NCBI RefSeq assembly: GCF_900169565.1
Contig: NZ_LT828648.1
Location: 3,880,501-3,944,500, forward strand
Source: Nitrospira japonica
GTDB lineage: Bacteria > Nitrospirota > Nitrospiria > Nitrospirales > Nitrospiraceae
DNA length: 64,000 nucleotides
Reading direction: 5' to 3'
Shown here piece after piece: positions 42,173-52,352 of this stretch. The notes under the pieces are model-generated. The model did not search any database, was not told the DNA's origin, and saw only the letters and a list, made by a program, of their open reading frames with translations. Both the position numbers and the translations under genes were made by a program. The stretch's first letter is position 1, and every line of letters starts with the position of its first letter.

Positions 42173-44092
42173 CTAGGCAGGCACTGTGTTAGACTGCCTC
42201 CCATGCATGTACAGACGATGCCACAGGACAAATGTCAGGAGAGTCCACAATTGCGTTTCGTGATTGCGAAGCCCTCGATCATGCTCATTCAACATTACTT
42301 CGATCGTTGATGAGTTGAAAAGACCTAGCTCCCTGAGTTCCGAACCCGTCAAATGTGATCTGAGCAGATCGCGCAGGGGGCCCCGCAACCAGTGGTCGAG
42401 TGGAATTGAAAACCCTTGCTTTCTCCGATTCAAAATCGATCTCGGCAGCACCTGCTCCAGGGACCGAATAAGAATGTGCTTCTTTTCCCACCCTTTGAGT
42501 TTGAGATTTGAGGGGATGGTAGCGACAAACTCGACGAGTTTATGATCGAGAAACGGCACGCGCACCTCGAGCGAATGCCACATGCTAAGACGGTCAGCCT
42601 TCCGAAGTTCATCGTCGGGAAGATAGGTCTCCATATCCGTCAAGAGAAGCCATTCCAGCGGATCGTGGTAACCGTCAGCGCTCCGAAGATGCAGGTCCAA
42701 CGGAGGGCGATTGGTCGCCCGGAGTGCATTCAGGAAATCCTCGGAGAACAAGCTATTTTTCCCTGTTGCCGTGAACGCAGAAAGATACTGCTGGTATCGA
42801 AGCGGCAGAGGTAGTTGCGCTCCCTCCACAAATGTCTTCATCCGGTCTATCCAGATTCCCCATGAATCCAACCGAGGTGCCGATCGAACCAGAGATCGAA
42901 TCCCGGCCGTCACGAAGGAAGGCAGTCGTCCGTAGGATTCTGCCGCAACGGCTCCTCGATACCGCTCATATCCGGCAAACAGCTCATCTCCCCCGATGCC
43001 CGAGAGCGCCACGGTGACCCACTGACGCGCAGCCTGACAAATCAGGTAGTTTGGGATCATCGATGAGTCCGCGAAGGGCTCGTCGAAGGCTTCGATCATA
43101 GACGGAAGAATGGTTTCGACCTGCTGTTGAGGATTCTCATACACACACTCGGAGTGATCGGTCCCGAACATCGTGGCAATCGTTCTTGCATAAGGACGCT
43201 CATCGGTACCAGGCTGTCCGTCTCCGAACCCCACCGTAAATGTTTTGACGTTTCCCGGACAGATCTTGGACATCAGCGCGACGACCGCGCTGGAATCAAC
43301 GCCTCCGCTCAAAAACGACCCTAATGGGACTTCACTCACCAAATGGAGGCGTACGGCCTCCTCGAGATGATGCAACAGACCCTCTCGATAATAGTCAACG
43401 GACTTGGCCTGATCGTGAGAAAATTTGAAATGCCAGTACCGCTTCGTCGTGAACTCGCCATCCCTCCAGACACCGACATGGCCTGGAGGTAATTCGACGA
43501 TGTCCTGATAGATGGTGTGTGCCCCTGGCACGTACTTGAACGTGAAGAAATCCGACGCGGATCGAACGTCCATGCGTCTTTCATATCGATCGACCGCCAA
43601 TAGGCATTTTAGCTCGGAGCCGAAGTACAGACTCTCTCGATCCTGCCAATAATAGAGCGGCTTGATGCCGAACCGGTCACGTGCCAACACGAGTTTTCTC
43701 TGCCGCATGTCCCATATTGCAATTGCAAACATTCCTCGCAAATGCACGACATAATCTTCACCGAAATCTTCGTAGAGATGGACGATGCACTCCGTGTCAG
43801 ACTGCGTCCTGAGCGTATGACCTCGTTTCAACAACTCAGCACGAAGTTCTTTGTAATTGTAAATTTCTCCGTTGAATACGACGGCAACGGTCTGGTCCTC
43901 GTTAAAGACCGGCTGCTTGCCGTGATTCACGTCAATGATGGCCAGCCGTCGCATACCGAGACCAACCTGCCGATCAAAGAAGAAACCGTCGTCGTCGGGC
44001 CCTCGCCGACGAATCAATGAACACATCCGCCTGACCAGTTGCTGATCAACTTGTCCCAATTCAGTGGAAACGGCCCCCACAATTCCACACAT
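42173..44092 (-). CDS. Asparagine synthase-like glutamine amidotransferase (EPS-associated)
   Basis: The 639-residue protein has an N-terminal Ntn glutaminase (Cys2 in MCGIVGA, RRGPDDDG, VVFNGEIYNYKELR) and a C-terminal ATP-pyrophosphatase synthetase domain (GSFLSGGVDSSAV, GIGGDELFAGYERYRG). It resembles AsnB, but its length and neighbours match the amidotransferases found in exosortase-A-type EPS clusters, which probably amidate a uronic acid or other carboxylate. The ATG at 44092 is required to expose Cys2. Confidence 0.88.
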   Translation of the reverse strand: MCGIVGAVSTELGQVDQQLVRRMCSLIRRRGPDDDGFFFDRQVGLGMRRLAIIDVNHGKQPVFNEDQTVAVVFNGEIYNYKELRAELLKRGHTLRTQSDTECIVHLYEDFGEDYVVHLRGMFAIAIWDMRQRKLVLARDRFGIKPLYYWQDRESLYFGSELKCLLAVDRYERRMDVRSASDFFTFKYVPGAHTIYQDIVELPPGHVGVWRDGEFTTKRYWHFKFSHDQAKSVDYYREGLLHHLEEAVRLHLVSEVPLGSFLSGGVDSSAVVALMSKICPGNVKTFTVGFGDGQPGTDERPYARTIATMFGTDHSECVYENPQQQVETILPSMIEAFDEPFADSSMIPNYLICQAARQWVTVALSGIGGDELFAGYERYRGAVAAESYGRLPSFVTAGIRSLVRSAPRLDSWGIWIDRMKTFVEGAQLPLPLRYQQYLSAFTATGKNSLFSEDFLNALRATNRPPLDLHLRSADGYHDPLEWLLLTDMETYLPDDELRKADRLSMWHSLEVRVPFLDHKLVEFVATIPSNLKLKGWEKKHILIRSLEQVLPRSILNRRKQGFSIPLDHWLRGPLRDLLRSHLTGSELRELGLFNSSTIEVMLNEHDRGLRNHETQLWTLLTFVLWHRLYMHGRQSNTVPA

Positions 44093-44117
44093 GGATCTTC
44101 TCTTTCTGAATGAGGTA

Positions 44118-45320
44118 CTAAGAGGAGACTTTACCTCTCGACATCCGCCCCCAGTGGCGCCGGCCATATCCCATCATGCCAAGCAACTCAATGGTCATCC
44201 GCCATGGCAGAAAGATTGGTACCAATGCCAATCCGGCCAGTGCTTTCCCAGGAGCTTCTGTCGACAGCACTCCCAGCACGAAGTATCCTGCGATTGTGAT
44301 AAATGCGCCTATTGACCAGTACCATACAAATGTCCACAAAGGATCCGACGCGACCAACCAGCTGCCAACAAGACACAAGAGTGCGAGAGATGCTTGACTT
44401 GAATAATTTGGGGCAAGAAGCGTAACGGCTTCGTCTACGAGCGAGTATGATCTGTTTCTCACCCCTGTCGAAATGAGAGCCCACAACTTTTCTCCCATGA
44501 TAGCATACCGTCCACTCGCCCACCTCAACCGTTGACGCGAAGCCTGTTTGAGCCCTTGAGATTCCCGCGCAAACGCTCTTGCCGCAGGATTAAAGTAAAT
44601 CGAATCTCCAGCCAGCAAGAGTTGAACTGAAAATTCCCAATCTTCCCCGACTGAAAAAGCAGTCCAACCATGCCTGTTTAGGACTTCCGCGCTGATACAC
44701 ATCCCCGTTCCGGTCAGCATGCCTGGAATCCCCAACACGGTCTTTCCTGTGTAGTAGCGCCCGTTTCTCAAAGTGCTGGTCACAGCGATGATCCTGGTGA
44801 ATGGGGTGGACCAAGGGTTGGACAGGTAGTTGTAGCCTTGCTGAACCTCATGCCCAGACTCCAGTTTTTCGTCAAATGCGGAGAGAAGGTTCCGATCCAC
44901 CACTGTGTCCGCATCCACAATCACCACCGCGTCAAATGGTATGTTTGCATTTCTGGCTTGTTGGATCCCCCAAGCCAGGGCTGCCCCCTTCCCCGACTGG
45001 CCGTCGGACCTTTCAAAACACTGCGCTCCCATTTTTCTAGCGATGGTGGCGGTATCATCAGTACAGCGATCCGCGACGACTACAACGTGATAGTGAGTCG
45101 ATGAGTAGTTGAGTCGCCCTATGCTCTCCAACGAACTTCCAATCCCCACCTCCTCATCGTGAGCCGGGATGAGAATCACAAAGTGACTCTTCGCAGTTCG
45201 AGCGGAAGCGGCTGGGGAACGGAAAAAGAAAGAGGCCACAGCAAGAAACCATTGATACAAGAGAAGGGCGCTAAGAGGAATAAGGATGAGGATCAGTAAG
45301 ATAGCCAGTACGGTATTCAT
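44118..45320 (-). CDS. Membrane-associated glycosyltransferase family 2
   Basis: The 400-residue protein has an N-terminal transmembrane helix and a GT-A domain (VILIPAHDEEVGIGSSLESI, VVVADRCTDDTATIA, VIVDADTVVDRN as the DxD motif, and QRLRWASGRY, a QxxRW-like motif). Several C-terminal membrane helices complete the layout of processive synthases such as hyaluronan or cellulose synthase-like enzymes. ATG 45320 puts the membrane helix at the N-terminus and lies 13 bases after the upstream stop; ATG 45353 is an alternative. Confidence 0.86.
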   Translation of the reverse strand: MNTVLAILLILILIPLSALLLYQWFLAVASFFFRSPAASARTAKSHFVILIPAHDEEVGIGSSLESIGRLNYSSTHYHVVVVADRCTDDTATIARKMGAQCFERSDGQSGKGAALAWGIQQARNANIPFDAVVIVDADTVVDRNLLSAFDEKLESGHEVQQGYNYLSNPWSTPFTRIIAVTSTLRNGRYYTGKTVLGIPGMLTGTGMCISAEVLNRHGWTAFSVGEDWEFSVQLLLAGDSIYFNPAARAFARESQGLKQASRQRLRWASGRYAIMGEKLWALISTGVRNRSYSLVDEAVTLLAPNYSSQASLALLCLVGSWLVASDPLWTFVWYWSIGAFITIAGYFVLGVLSTEAPGKALAGLALVPIFLPWRMTIELLGMMGYGRRHWGRMSRGKVSS

Positions 45321-45333
45321 AGAGGGCACAAGA

Positions 45334-47379
45334 CTATGAGCCTTCGTGGGCATCCTTCTGGCCAGTAGCACCATTTACTTGCTTCGCTAAAAGAGCAACC
45401 GTCGCAGTGTCGTATTGCAATACGCTAAAGACCTTGGCCAGATTGATCGCCGGCTTCCCCGGACGAAGAAGCTTCTGCGCCAGGGTGGCGCACCACGAAA
45501 GCGGAAGTAGCACGATCCTCGGAAGCCAGAGCACCGTGAGGTCTGGGTTCATCCTTCGAAGCTGTTCGAGGAGCTCCCGTTTTGTGGGGAGAACCGGATC
45601 GAGAAGATTCAAGTGGCTGGGCGAATCTTGCCAATGATCAGTCATCCATGCCAGAAATCGACCGGCAAATTCTACATCGACCACGCCAAGCCTATCGCTC
45701 GATGACCCCACGGCCACAAAGACATTTCCCAATCGTTTGCCAAGTCGGCCTGGTGGGTCAAACTGACTATAGTCAACCAGCGCACCTGGTCTGACAATCT
45801 TGACCGACACTCCTAATTCCTGCCCCAGAGCCATTGCAAGCCGCTCCGATTCCAACTTTCCCCACACGTATGGACCAGAGCCTCTGCTGTTCGGTTCCAA
45901 GGGATGCGAGTCGCCTATGGGGTCCCCTTTGCCCTGCGCTAGGACAGCCAGACTGCTCACCTGGATAAATTGCTTAACACCGGCTCCCGCTGAGCCTTTG
46001 AGCATGTTCGCCGTCGCATCAAGGGAGTTCCGTTGGTGCTCCTCCCACCCTCCGGCGGTTTCGGCAGCCGCATGGATGACGGTGTCGATTCCTTTGAAGA
46101 GCTGCGCATCGGCCCCGTGTGAAACGTCCGAGACGACATACTCGACTCCACCAATACGTTCCCACGGCGACGGTTCACGGCGCGCGACGATGCGGATGGG
46201 TCGCCCACGCACCAACAGCGCCTGCGCCACGGACCTGCCCAAAAATCCTGTCCCGCCTGTCAACAGCACACCGTGACTCTCGACGGATCTCGGCGCTGCG
46301 GCCGCCAGTGCACGCATTTCAGCTCGTTTGAGGTCCTCCGCAACTCTTTCACAAATGCGGACCGTTTCCAGCAAGATCTCCGGAGATAGCGGGGACGGCG
46401 CGTTTGAGCGGACAGCCTGATAGAACGCCGAAAAGAGTTCGGCAAGTCCTGGGTAGCTCCGTTGCTGCTTGAAGAAGCGGCGTGCCATCGAGGCAGTCGT
46501 TCCTGCCAAGAGTTGCCATGCCTGCCGGTAGGGAGCCAGCAGCTTATCGATGCCCGAAGAACCTGGACCGATCGCCCGCTGAGTCGTACTTCTGACATAA
46601 TCGGAAAAAATCGATCCGTTCTTTCCTACAACTCGCAAGTAGCTTTCGACAGGACGGCCCTCAAGCGTCACAACCAACGTTCCGGTCACACTCCCTCGTC
46701 GTATGAGCGCGTGAACGGTTCCAGCCTGATTTACCTCCAGTGAGACGAGTGCCGTCTGTCCCCTCACGGCACGTTCCAATACGTGCAGCATCATGTAGAC
46801 GGGATGCGGCAGGATATCGAGCAGTTGATGGTCGGCCCGCAGCACTTTTCGCCCTCCGGGAGCATGTCGGACGGTTCGAAACGAGAAATAACTCTCTATG
46901 TGAGCCACCTCGCCGATCGAAGGTAGATATTGTTCGAGGACCGTAGTAGGACCCTCATAGAGAAGCTGGTGACCGGCACAGACGAGCAGTTTCTTGGCCT
47001 GTGCCTCTTCGAGTATCCGTTGTGCATCCTCCGTCCGTTCTGTAAATGGCTTCTCGACGTAAATATGGGATCCAGCAGTCAACGCCATTCGCGCCAAGGA
47101 TGCGTGAGATGCCGGAGGCGTACAAATGTGAACCACATCGAACCGCTCAGCCGCCAGCATTCCTTCAGGTGTTCCATAACCTTTCACATCGGATACAATT
47201 CCCCTCATAGCCGACTGAGCAGAGTCCGAAGGATCCGCAACCGCAACCAGCTTGGCGCCGGGACACCTCAGGATCGCTCGAGCATGGTGCTGAGCATGCC
47301 GACCTGCACCGATGAGCGCCACTCGCAATTCATTTCCCTGTCGACCTGATGGATTATGCTCAATCACAGATCGCCTCAT
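45334..47379 (-). CDS. Fused Gfo/Idh/MocA oxidoreductase and NAD-dependent epimerase/dehydratase
   Basis: The 681 residues contain two complete dinucleotide-binding enzymes. The N-terminal half (about 18-350) has VALIGAGRHAQHH, VHICTPPASHASLARMAL and the VEKPF motif of Gfo/Idh/MocA dehydrogenases. The C-terminal half (from about 372) starts GVLLTGGTGFLGRSVAQALL and has SSLAV and YVWGKLESE (YxxxK), as in extended SDR enzymes. Presumably consecutive steps on one nucleotide sugar. The ATG overlaps the upstream GT4 stop as ATGA; no frameshift or stop lies between the halves. Confidence 0.88.
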   Translation of the reverse strand: MRRSVIEHNPSGRQGNELRVALIGAGRHAQHHARAILRCPGAKLVAVADPSDSAQSAMRGIVSDVKGYGTPEGMLAAERFDVVHICTPPASHASLARMALTAGSHIYVEKPFTERTEDAQRILEEAQAKKLLVCAGHQLLYEGPTTVLEQYLPSIGEVAHIESYFSFRTVRHAPGGRKVLRADHQLLDILPHPVYMMLHVLERAVRGQTALVSLEVNQAGTVHALIRRGSVTGTLVVTLEGRPVESYLRVVGKNGSIFSDYVRSTTQRAIGPGSSGIDKLLAPYRQAWQLLAGTTASMARRFFKQQRSYPGLAELFSAFYQAVRSNAPSPLSPEILLETVRICERVAEDLKRAEMRALAAAAPRSVESHGVLLTGGTGFLGRSVAQALLVRGRPIRIVARREPSPWERIGGVEYVVSDVSHGADAQLFKGIDTVIHAAAETAGGWEEHQRNSLDATANMLKGSAGAGVKQFIQVSSLAVLAQGKGDPIGDSHPLEPNSRGSGPYVWGKLESERLAMALGQELGVSVKIVRPGALVDYSQFDPPGRLGKRLGNVFVAVGSSSDRLGVVDVEFAGRFLAWMTDHWQDSPSHLNLLDPVLPTKRELLEQLRRMNPDLTVLWLPRIVLLPLSWCATLAQKLLRPGKPAINLAKVFSVLQYDTATVALLAKQVNGATGQKDAHEGS

Positions 47380-48509
47380 GCCTTGATCAATTCATCGTAG
47401 AGTGACGTAACCTGCCGCGCCATCCCTTGCGCTGAAAAGTTCTGTTCGACACGCCTCCTCGCCGACAAACTCAGACGACTGGCTAAATCGGAGGATTCGA
47501 TCAGCTGCAGACACCTGTCGGCAAACCCCTGTACATCTTTTGGCTCGACCAAATACCCCTCAACTCCGTCTCGAATGACTTCCGGGATCCCCCCCACCCG
47601 ACTCGCCACAATGGCCCGCCCTGCTGCCATGGCCTCGAGCAAAGCCATGGGAATGCCTTCACTCAGTGACGGAAGAGCGAAAATATCCAGCGCAAACATC
47701 AATTCCTGAGTATCTTCTCGATGCCCAAGAAAAACAATGTTTTCAACTATTCCCAAGTCCCGCGCCTGCTGTTCGAGTGCCTCTCTCAAGCTTCCGTCCC
47801 CTACAATAGCAATTTGCACCCGACATTGCCGACTCACGAGAATCCTTGCAGCGCGTAAAAGATACTCGAGTCCCTTGACCGGAGTCAGCCTGCCGACTGC
47901 ACCAATAAGACATGTATTTGTGTCAATCCCCAATTCTGCCCGCTTGCGGTCTCGATGGATCGGCGATGGGAACGTCTCAAGATCAAGACCGTTTTTCACG
48001 CACACAACCCTTTCGACACCGCACTCGCACTTCAGTCTATCCTCAATCTGAGGGGATACCGCGATTATGGCATCGACACAATGCTGATGGACCCTGCGTT
48101 CGATGCATTCATAGATATTCATCTTTAGGGACTGAAGTCCATGAAAGGGCTCACGAAGCCCGTGTACCGTCCGAACCACATACGGAATTCCTGCCATCCT
48201 CGATGCAGGAGCTGCGAGAATCGTATCCTTATACTTGTGAGTATGAACGATCTTGTATTGTCCGGCCTTGAACTCTTTCATCAGCTCTCGAAATAGTTTG
48301 CTGCCACTCCATCGCTGCTCCGGAAATACCTTCACATCGACACCAAGCCTCCGAATTTCCTGTTCAAGCCTTCCCTCATTGAACAGAATGACGGTATGTT
48401 CAAATCCCTGCATTCTTGCAAGCTGAGACAACAATACTTTAAGTTGAACTTCCGCCCCCGCCCATAAATCTGCTACTGCCACATGGCAGATACGAGCGCA
48501 CCCCTTCAT
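47376..48509 (-). CDS. Glycosyltransferase family 4
   Basis: The 377-residue GT-B enzyme has an acceptor-side N-terminal domain (ICHVAVADLWAGAEVQLKVLLSQL) and the donor site VGRLTPVKGLEYLLRAA. The EX7E motif lies in LPSLSEGIPMALLEAMAAGRAIVAS. It transfers a sugar from a nucleotide donor during assembly of the lipid-linked repeat unit. It overlaps the fusion gene by four bases. The upstream gap of 140 bases to the polymerase gene holds no clear signal. Confidence 0.9.
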   Translation of the reverse strand: MKGCARICHVAVADLWAGAEVQLKVLLSQLARMQGFEHTVILFNEGRLEQEIRRLGVDVKVFPEQRWSGSKLFRELMKEFKAGQYKIVHTHKYKDTILAAPASRMAGIPYVVRTVHGLREPFHGLQSLKMNIYECIERRVHQHCVDAIIAVSPQIEDRLKCECGVERVVCVKNGLDLETFPSPIHRDRKRAELGIDTNTCLIGAVGRLTPVKGLEYLLRAARILVSRQCRVQIAIVGDGSLREALEQQARDLGIVENIVFLGHREDTQELMFALDIFALPSLSEGIPMALLEAMAAGRAIVASRVGGIPEVIRDGVEGYLVEPKDVQGFADRCLQLIESSDLASRLSLSARRRVEQNFSAQGMARQVTSLYDELIKA

Positions 48510-48649
48510 GGCGCACGCTTCCTTGGCTGTTTTTCAGAAGCCTTCTCGATCATGGTTCAAGAGATAACGGGTGGGAAGGAATAGGCCTGGGGAACATACC
48601 GTAGAGCATCTTGGCAGGCGAAGCGGAAGATGACAGCGATATGACATCC

Positions 48650-50038
48650 TCAGCCCCTGGCCGTGGTTAGGAATGGCAATCTCCGGGAAACAGGAACTGG
48701 GTCTGGAGGCGCAACCTGAGCTCCCTGGTCATTGTCGGCAATATTGCGCAAGGCTACCACGAAGGACATCATAATCCACAAACTTGGATACCATAGGATT
48801 GAAATAAAAACTCCACTGACGATGAACCCAATCAGGCTTCCTTCCATAGCACGAGCAAAATAGACTCGAACATCCTCGCCAGGATGCACCGTAACCCCAT
48901 GCTTGAGTCGAGAATTCGGAGGAGCAAATCTTGTACGAACCAGCTTGAGATCTCGATAGCATTGCAACAACATCATCCCAATGATGACAATTCCGGCAAT
49001 GCCCAATTCCGCAATCAACGTGACCCAGGCAGAATGAGCCTGCCGTCCCGCAATAGACCTGCCTTGAAAGGTGCGGCCTTCCTGATATGAATCAAACGTC
49101 CAAGGAAAATTGCTTTGACCTATCCCGATGATAGGATTATGAAGAAACATTTCCATCCCAATACCCCAGGTGTAGAGACGCTCCGCCCCTGTGCCCTTGT
49201 CAATCGTCTCATCGCTGGTCGATGAAGCGATCTCATCCCAATAAGTTTCTGGGGCTAGCAGCACCATGAAAACTATCGCAACTAGCAGGACGACCAGAGC
49301 ATTCATCTTTTTGGGTGATCGATACCAGCAATAGGAACCGACGGAAGCGAGTCCAATAAATCCTCCTCGTGATAAACTCGCCATCGCCGCGAGAAGGAAC
49401 GCGCCAAGGCATCCCAGATACTTCAGCTTTTGAGCCATGTTGTTTGCAGAAAACATCAAGAAGTACCCAAATGGCGCAGCCATATTCATGACCATACAGA
49501 AATCGTTCTCATCAGCCATCCACGCTCCGATTCCAATTCCTCCTTTGGCGATTCCCATTGCCGCCAACAAGACGTGGATCGCCATCCAGAACTTCATCAA
49601 GGTCATCATTTTTCCCACTGTGTCAACAAAAGTGATAACACCAAGGTAGACACAGAAAAGCAAAAACATGTCCTTAAACGTCATGAGCGCCCAAAAATTA
49701 TTTACGGCGAGTGGAACGTGAATCGCCATTACTACAAACAATGGAATCCACAATCTAGTTTGAAGTCGAGAGAAGTTGAGTTTCCCAGACTGAAGCACTT
49801 TGAGCAGTATGAGTGCTGATATGCCCGTTCCAAATGGAATCCCCTTGATACCGGGAAGAATGTCTTGAGGACGCCCGAATTCGAAAAGCATGTAGAGGAC
49901 CACCAGATAGAATCCGACTTTGCTGTCAGGAGCTTTGGCGACGCTCCCCCTAGGAAAGGCGGCCGGAGGTCGCCAAGCGGTAGCCGAGGCCGACTCCCTG
50001 AACCCATCAGGCCCATATGCCAATAAAGTTCCAGACAT
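48650..50038 (-). CDS. O-antigen ligase/polymerase family protein (exosortase-type EPS locus)
   Basis: A 462-residue integral membrane protein with about ten helices and the Wzy_C signature region. LLAAMASLSRGGFIGLASVGSY and a long periplasmic loop GTGAERLYTWGIGMEMFLHNPIIGIGQSNFPWTF are the conserved O-antigen ligase features. In similar loci such proteins are annotated as putative O-glycosylation ligase or polymerase. The N-terminal 40 residues are soluble and unusual; ATG 50038 is the only upstream start candidate before the first helix with good spacing to the GT4 gene. Confidence 0.82.
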   Translation of the reverse strand: MSGTLLAYGPDGFRESASATAWRPPAAFPRGSVAKAPDSKVGFYLVVLYMLFEFGRPQDILPGIKGIPFGTGISALILLKVLQSGKLNFSRLQTRLWIPLFVVMAIHVPLAVNNFWALMTFKDMFLLFCVYLGVITFVDTVGKMMTLMKFWMAIHVLLAAMGIAKGGIGIGAWMADENDFCMVMNMAAPFGYFLMFSANNMAQKLKYLGCLGAFLLAAMASLSRGGFIGLASVGSYCWYRSPKKMNALVVLLVAIVFMVLLAPETYWDEIASSTSDETIDKGTGAERLYTWGIGMEMFLHNPIIGIGQSNFPWTFDSYQEGRTFQGRSIAGRQAHSAWVTLIAELGIAGIVIIGMMLLQCYRDLKLVRTRFAPPNSRLKHGVTVHPGEDVRVYFARAMEGSLIGFIVSGVFISILWYPSLWIMMSFVVALRNIADNDQGAQVAPPDPVPVSRRLPFLTTARG

Positions 50039-50049
50039 TTGGAAGGTAT

Positions 50050-51171
50050 TCAGTAACTGTTCAACACTCGCATATAGAGACGCTGGTAATTCTTCGCCAT
50101 CAGCCCGGCACTGAATCGTTGTTCCACTCTTGCCACTGCACTCCGGCCGAATCGTTCACGCGTTTCCCTGTTATCCAGTAAGCTGCACAGAGCCTTTGAA
50201 AGAGCAGCGGCGTCTTGCGACGGTACCAGAACCCCCGTTTCCCCCTCCACAACGAGTTCCGCATTGCCGCCCACCTTGGTCGCAACGGCAGGAATACCGG
50301 CAGCCATGGCTTCGAGAAGCGCCAGCGAAAGCCCTTCCGATAAGGACGGCAAGACAAATACGTCCAGAGTACCCAACAGCTTTGGAATATCGTTCCGCAT
50401 TCCCAAAAATCGAACTGATCCCTCCAGGCCCAATCGTTTGGCCTGCTCCTTCAATGTATCCTCCAATTCGCCCCGTCCCATTACCAAGAGCACTGTATGG
50501 GGATAGCGAACCAGGACGGCCGGCATGGCCTCCAAGAGAAACTGATGTCCTTTTACCGGATAGAGACTTCCTATGGCTCCGATCACGACATTGTCGGGGG
50601 CGAGGCCGAGTTCCGCCCTGGCCTGACGCGCTTCATCATTAGAAACGCGCGCACCGGATTCCACGCCGTTGTAGATGAGGTCAATCCTTTCGCTTGAGAG
50701 GCCGACTTTCTCCATGACGAACTGCCTGAGATCCTGAGACACGGCGACAAGTCGACCGGATCCGCTAATGACGCGATATGCCAGTCGTCTCCGGGCTCGT
50801 TCCCAAAAGTAGTTCTTTCCATGCACGGTCCCCACGAAAGGAATACCCGCTAGCCGAGCGATGACCCACCCACACACAATCGCGCTGAACTCATGGGCAT
50901 GGATGAGATCGATCCGCTGTGTTCGAACGAGTTTGAGACACGCCACAAACCATCTCCAGCCGGCGATTCCACTCAGTGGCAGAACATGGACAGAGATCTT
51001 TCTATGCTGACACTGTTCCTGCAGCCAACCAGGTCTGAACAGGCCAACCATGACACGGAACCCCGATGAGATCAGCAATGCGGCTAGGCCGCTGATCATT
51101 CGTTCTGCGCCTCCTGGTCCGCTGCTCGTGGAAAGAAGGAGAATGGATCTCTGTCCAGGCGGGTTGGTCAT
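50050..51171 (-). CDS. Glycosyltransferase family 4
   Basis: The 373-residue GT-B enzyme has SGPGGAERMISGLAALL at the N-terminus, IGSLYPVKGHQFLLEAM at the donor domain and the EX7E motif in LPSLSEGLSLALLEAMAAGIPAVAT. ATG 51171 is preferred; the frame opens with a TTG at 51210 that has no support. It is clearly a different enzyme from the GT4 at 47376, although their C-terminal motifs are alike. Confidence 0.9.
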   Translation of the reverse strand: MTNPPGQRSILLLSTSSGPGGAERMISGLAALLISSGFRVMVGLFRPGWLQEQCQHRKISVHVLPLSGIAGWRWFVACLKLVRTQRIDLIHAHEFSAIVCGWVIARLAGIPFVGTVHGKNYFWERARRRLAYRVISGSGRLVAVSQDLRQFVMEKVGLSSERIDLIYNGVESGARVSNDEARQARAELGLAPDNVVIGAIGSLYPVKGHQFLLEAMPAVLVRYPHTVLLVMGRGELEDTLKEQAKRLGLEGSVRFLGMRNDIPKLLGTLDVFVLPSLSEGLSLALLEAMAAGIPAVATKVGGNAELVVEGETGVLVPSQDAAALSKALCSLLDNRETRERFGRSAVARVEQRFSAGLMAKNYQRLYMRVLNSY

Positions 51172-51233
51172 TCGCTCGACTGGGGTTGTGAGGGGCGTGT
51201 CTGAGCGCAATACGAGGGCATATGCACTTCCGG

Positions 51234-52316
51234 CTATTTACTTGCGACAAAACAAAAAGAGTGGCAGAGCCGCCCTTTCCCTTCGAACGACGTAAGGAAT
51301 TTCAGCAGCGAGAGGTAGATTCGTTGTCTGAACGATGGCTTCACCCCGCCGTTGAGGATGGCCGATAACTGTTCAGCCACCGGTTCTCGCCCAAGAGTAA
51401 CGATAGCGGTGGGGTTGCGATAGTCCGGCCAGGGAAAGTAGGACTTCACTTTGGAGAATCCCGCTTCCCGAATAAGCCGATGATATTCGCTCAATGAATG
51501 CGTGTACGTGAAGTACGGTCCGCCCGTTCTCAAGCGACAATAGACGTTGGCAATGACTCGTGGCATCAAACTGGTAAATCGCAGGAAACTATGGTCATCT
51601 TGATCACCCAACATATAACGAAGACTAAACCGGTTCTCGATCCCGATATAAACATGTCCGCCTGCCTTGAGCACCCTCCTGGCTTCCCGCAACGCGAGTT
51701 GTTGAAGTTCAACTGGATTTCTCGAGGTATCGATGCCGCCCAACCATTCCAAGACTCCATTGAAAGCCACGACGTCTACGCTGTTATCAGGGAGCGGCAG
51801 TTTGATGGCCGAACCCAGAACCGGTGTTACGTTGAATTTCTTATCCTGCCGGCAACGAATCTGGACGAACTTGACCCGTTCAAAGGTCGCATCCAAGGCG
51901 ACGACTGCGCCGACTTCCTGAGAAATCGGAGCCGCATTCGTTCCCCACCCGCAGCCGACGTCCAGAAACGTCGATTCCTGACCGTGAGGAATGATGCTGA
52001 TCCACAACGAACGGCTTTCGTCATCCACGTACTTGTAAATGAATGGATCTTGGATATGTTGCTGAAACGCCTTCTTGTACCCCAACCGTTCGGAGTCTTT
52101 GAGGATGGTAGCCATCAACGGCTTCGGCACTTCACCGTGATACGTGGCCAGGTCGGAAAAACACCCAATGCCATCTTGGATTGGATAGTTCCGATTGCAC
52201 GCCTCACAATGGTATGCATTCGGACGCTTGGAGAGAGTCCCCTTGCATTCAGGACAACAAAAAGCAATGTAGTCCGCTACGGCAGACCGGCTGTCGCACT
52301 TCTGACTCGTATGCAT
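51234..52316 (-). CDS. Class I methyltransferase with N-terminal zinc-ribbon-like domain
   Basis: The 360-residue protein opens with a Trm112-like Cys cluster (FCCPECKG...YHCEACNRNYPIQDGI, about 20-48), which usually binds zinc. A SAM-binding core follows: STFLDVGCGWGTNAAPIS, GAVVALDAT, VDVVAFNGVLEWL and REARRVLKAGGHVYIGIEN. Likely substrates are sugars of the EPS repeat. ATG 52316 has AAGGA six bases upstream; the ATG at 52331 has none. Confidence 0.83.
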   Translation of the reverse strand: MHTSQKCDSRSAVADYIAFCCPECKGTLSKRPNAYHCEACNRNYPIQDGIGCFSDLATYHGEVPKPLMATILKDSERLGYKKAFQQHIQDPFIYKYVDDESRSLWISIIPHGQESTFLDVGCGWGTNAAPISQEVGAVVALDATFERVKFVQIRCRQDKKFNVTPVLGSAIKLPLPDNSVDVVAFNGVLEWLGGIDTSRNPVELQQLALREARRVLKAGGHVYIGIENRFSLRYMLGDQDDHSFLRFTSLMPRVIANVYCRLRTGGPYFTYTHSLSEYHRLIREAGFSKVKSYFPWPDYRNPTAIVTLGREPVAEQLSAILNGGVKPSFRQRIYLSLLKFLTSFEGKGRLCHSFCFVASK

Positions 52317-52352
52317 GTCGTTCCTTTCCATTACGGAGGCTGCAACCGCGTG

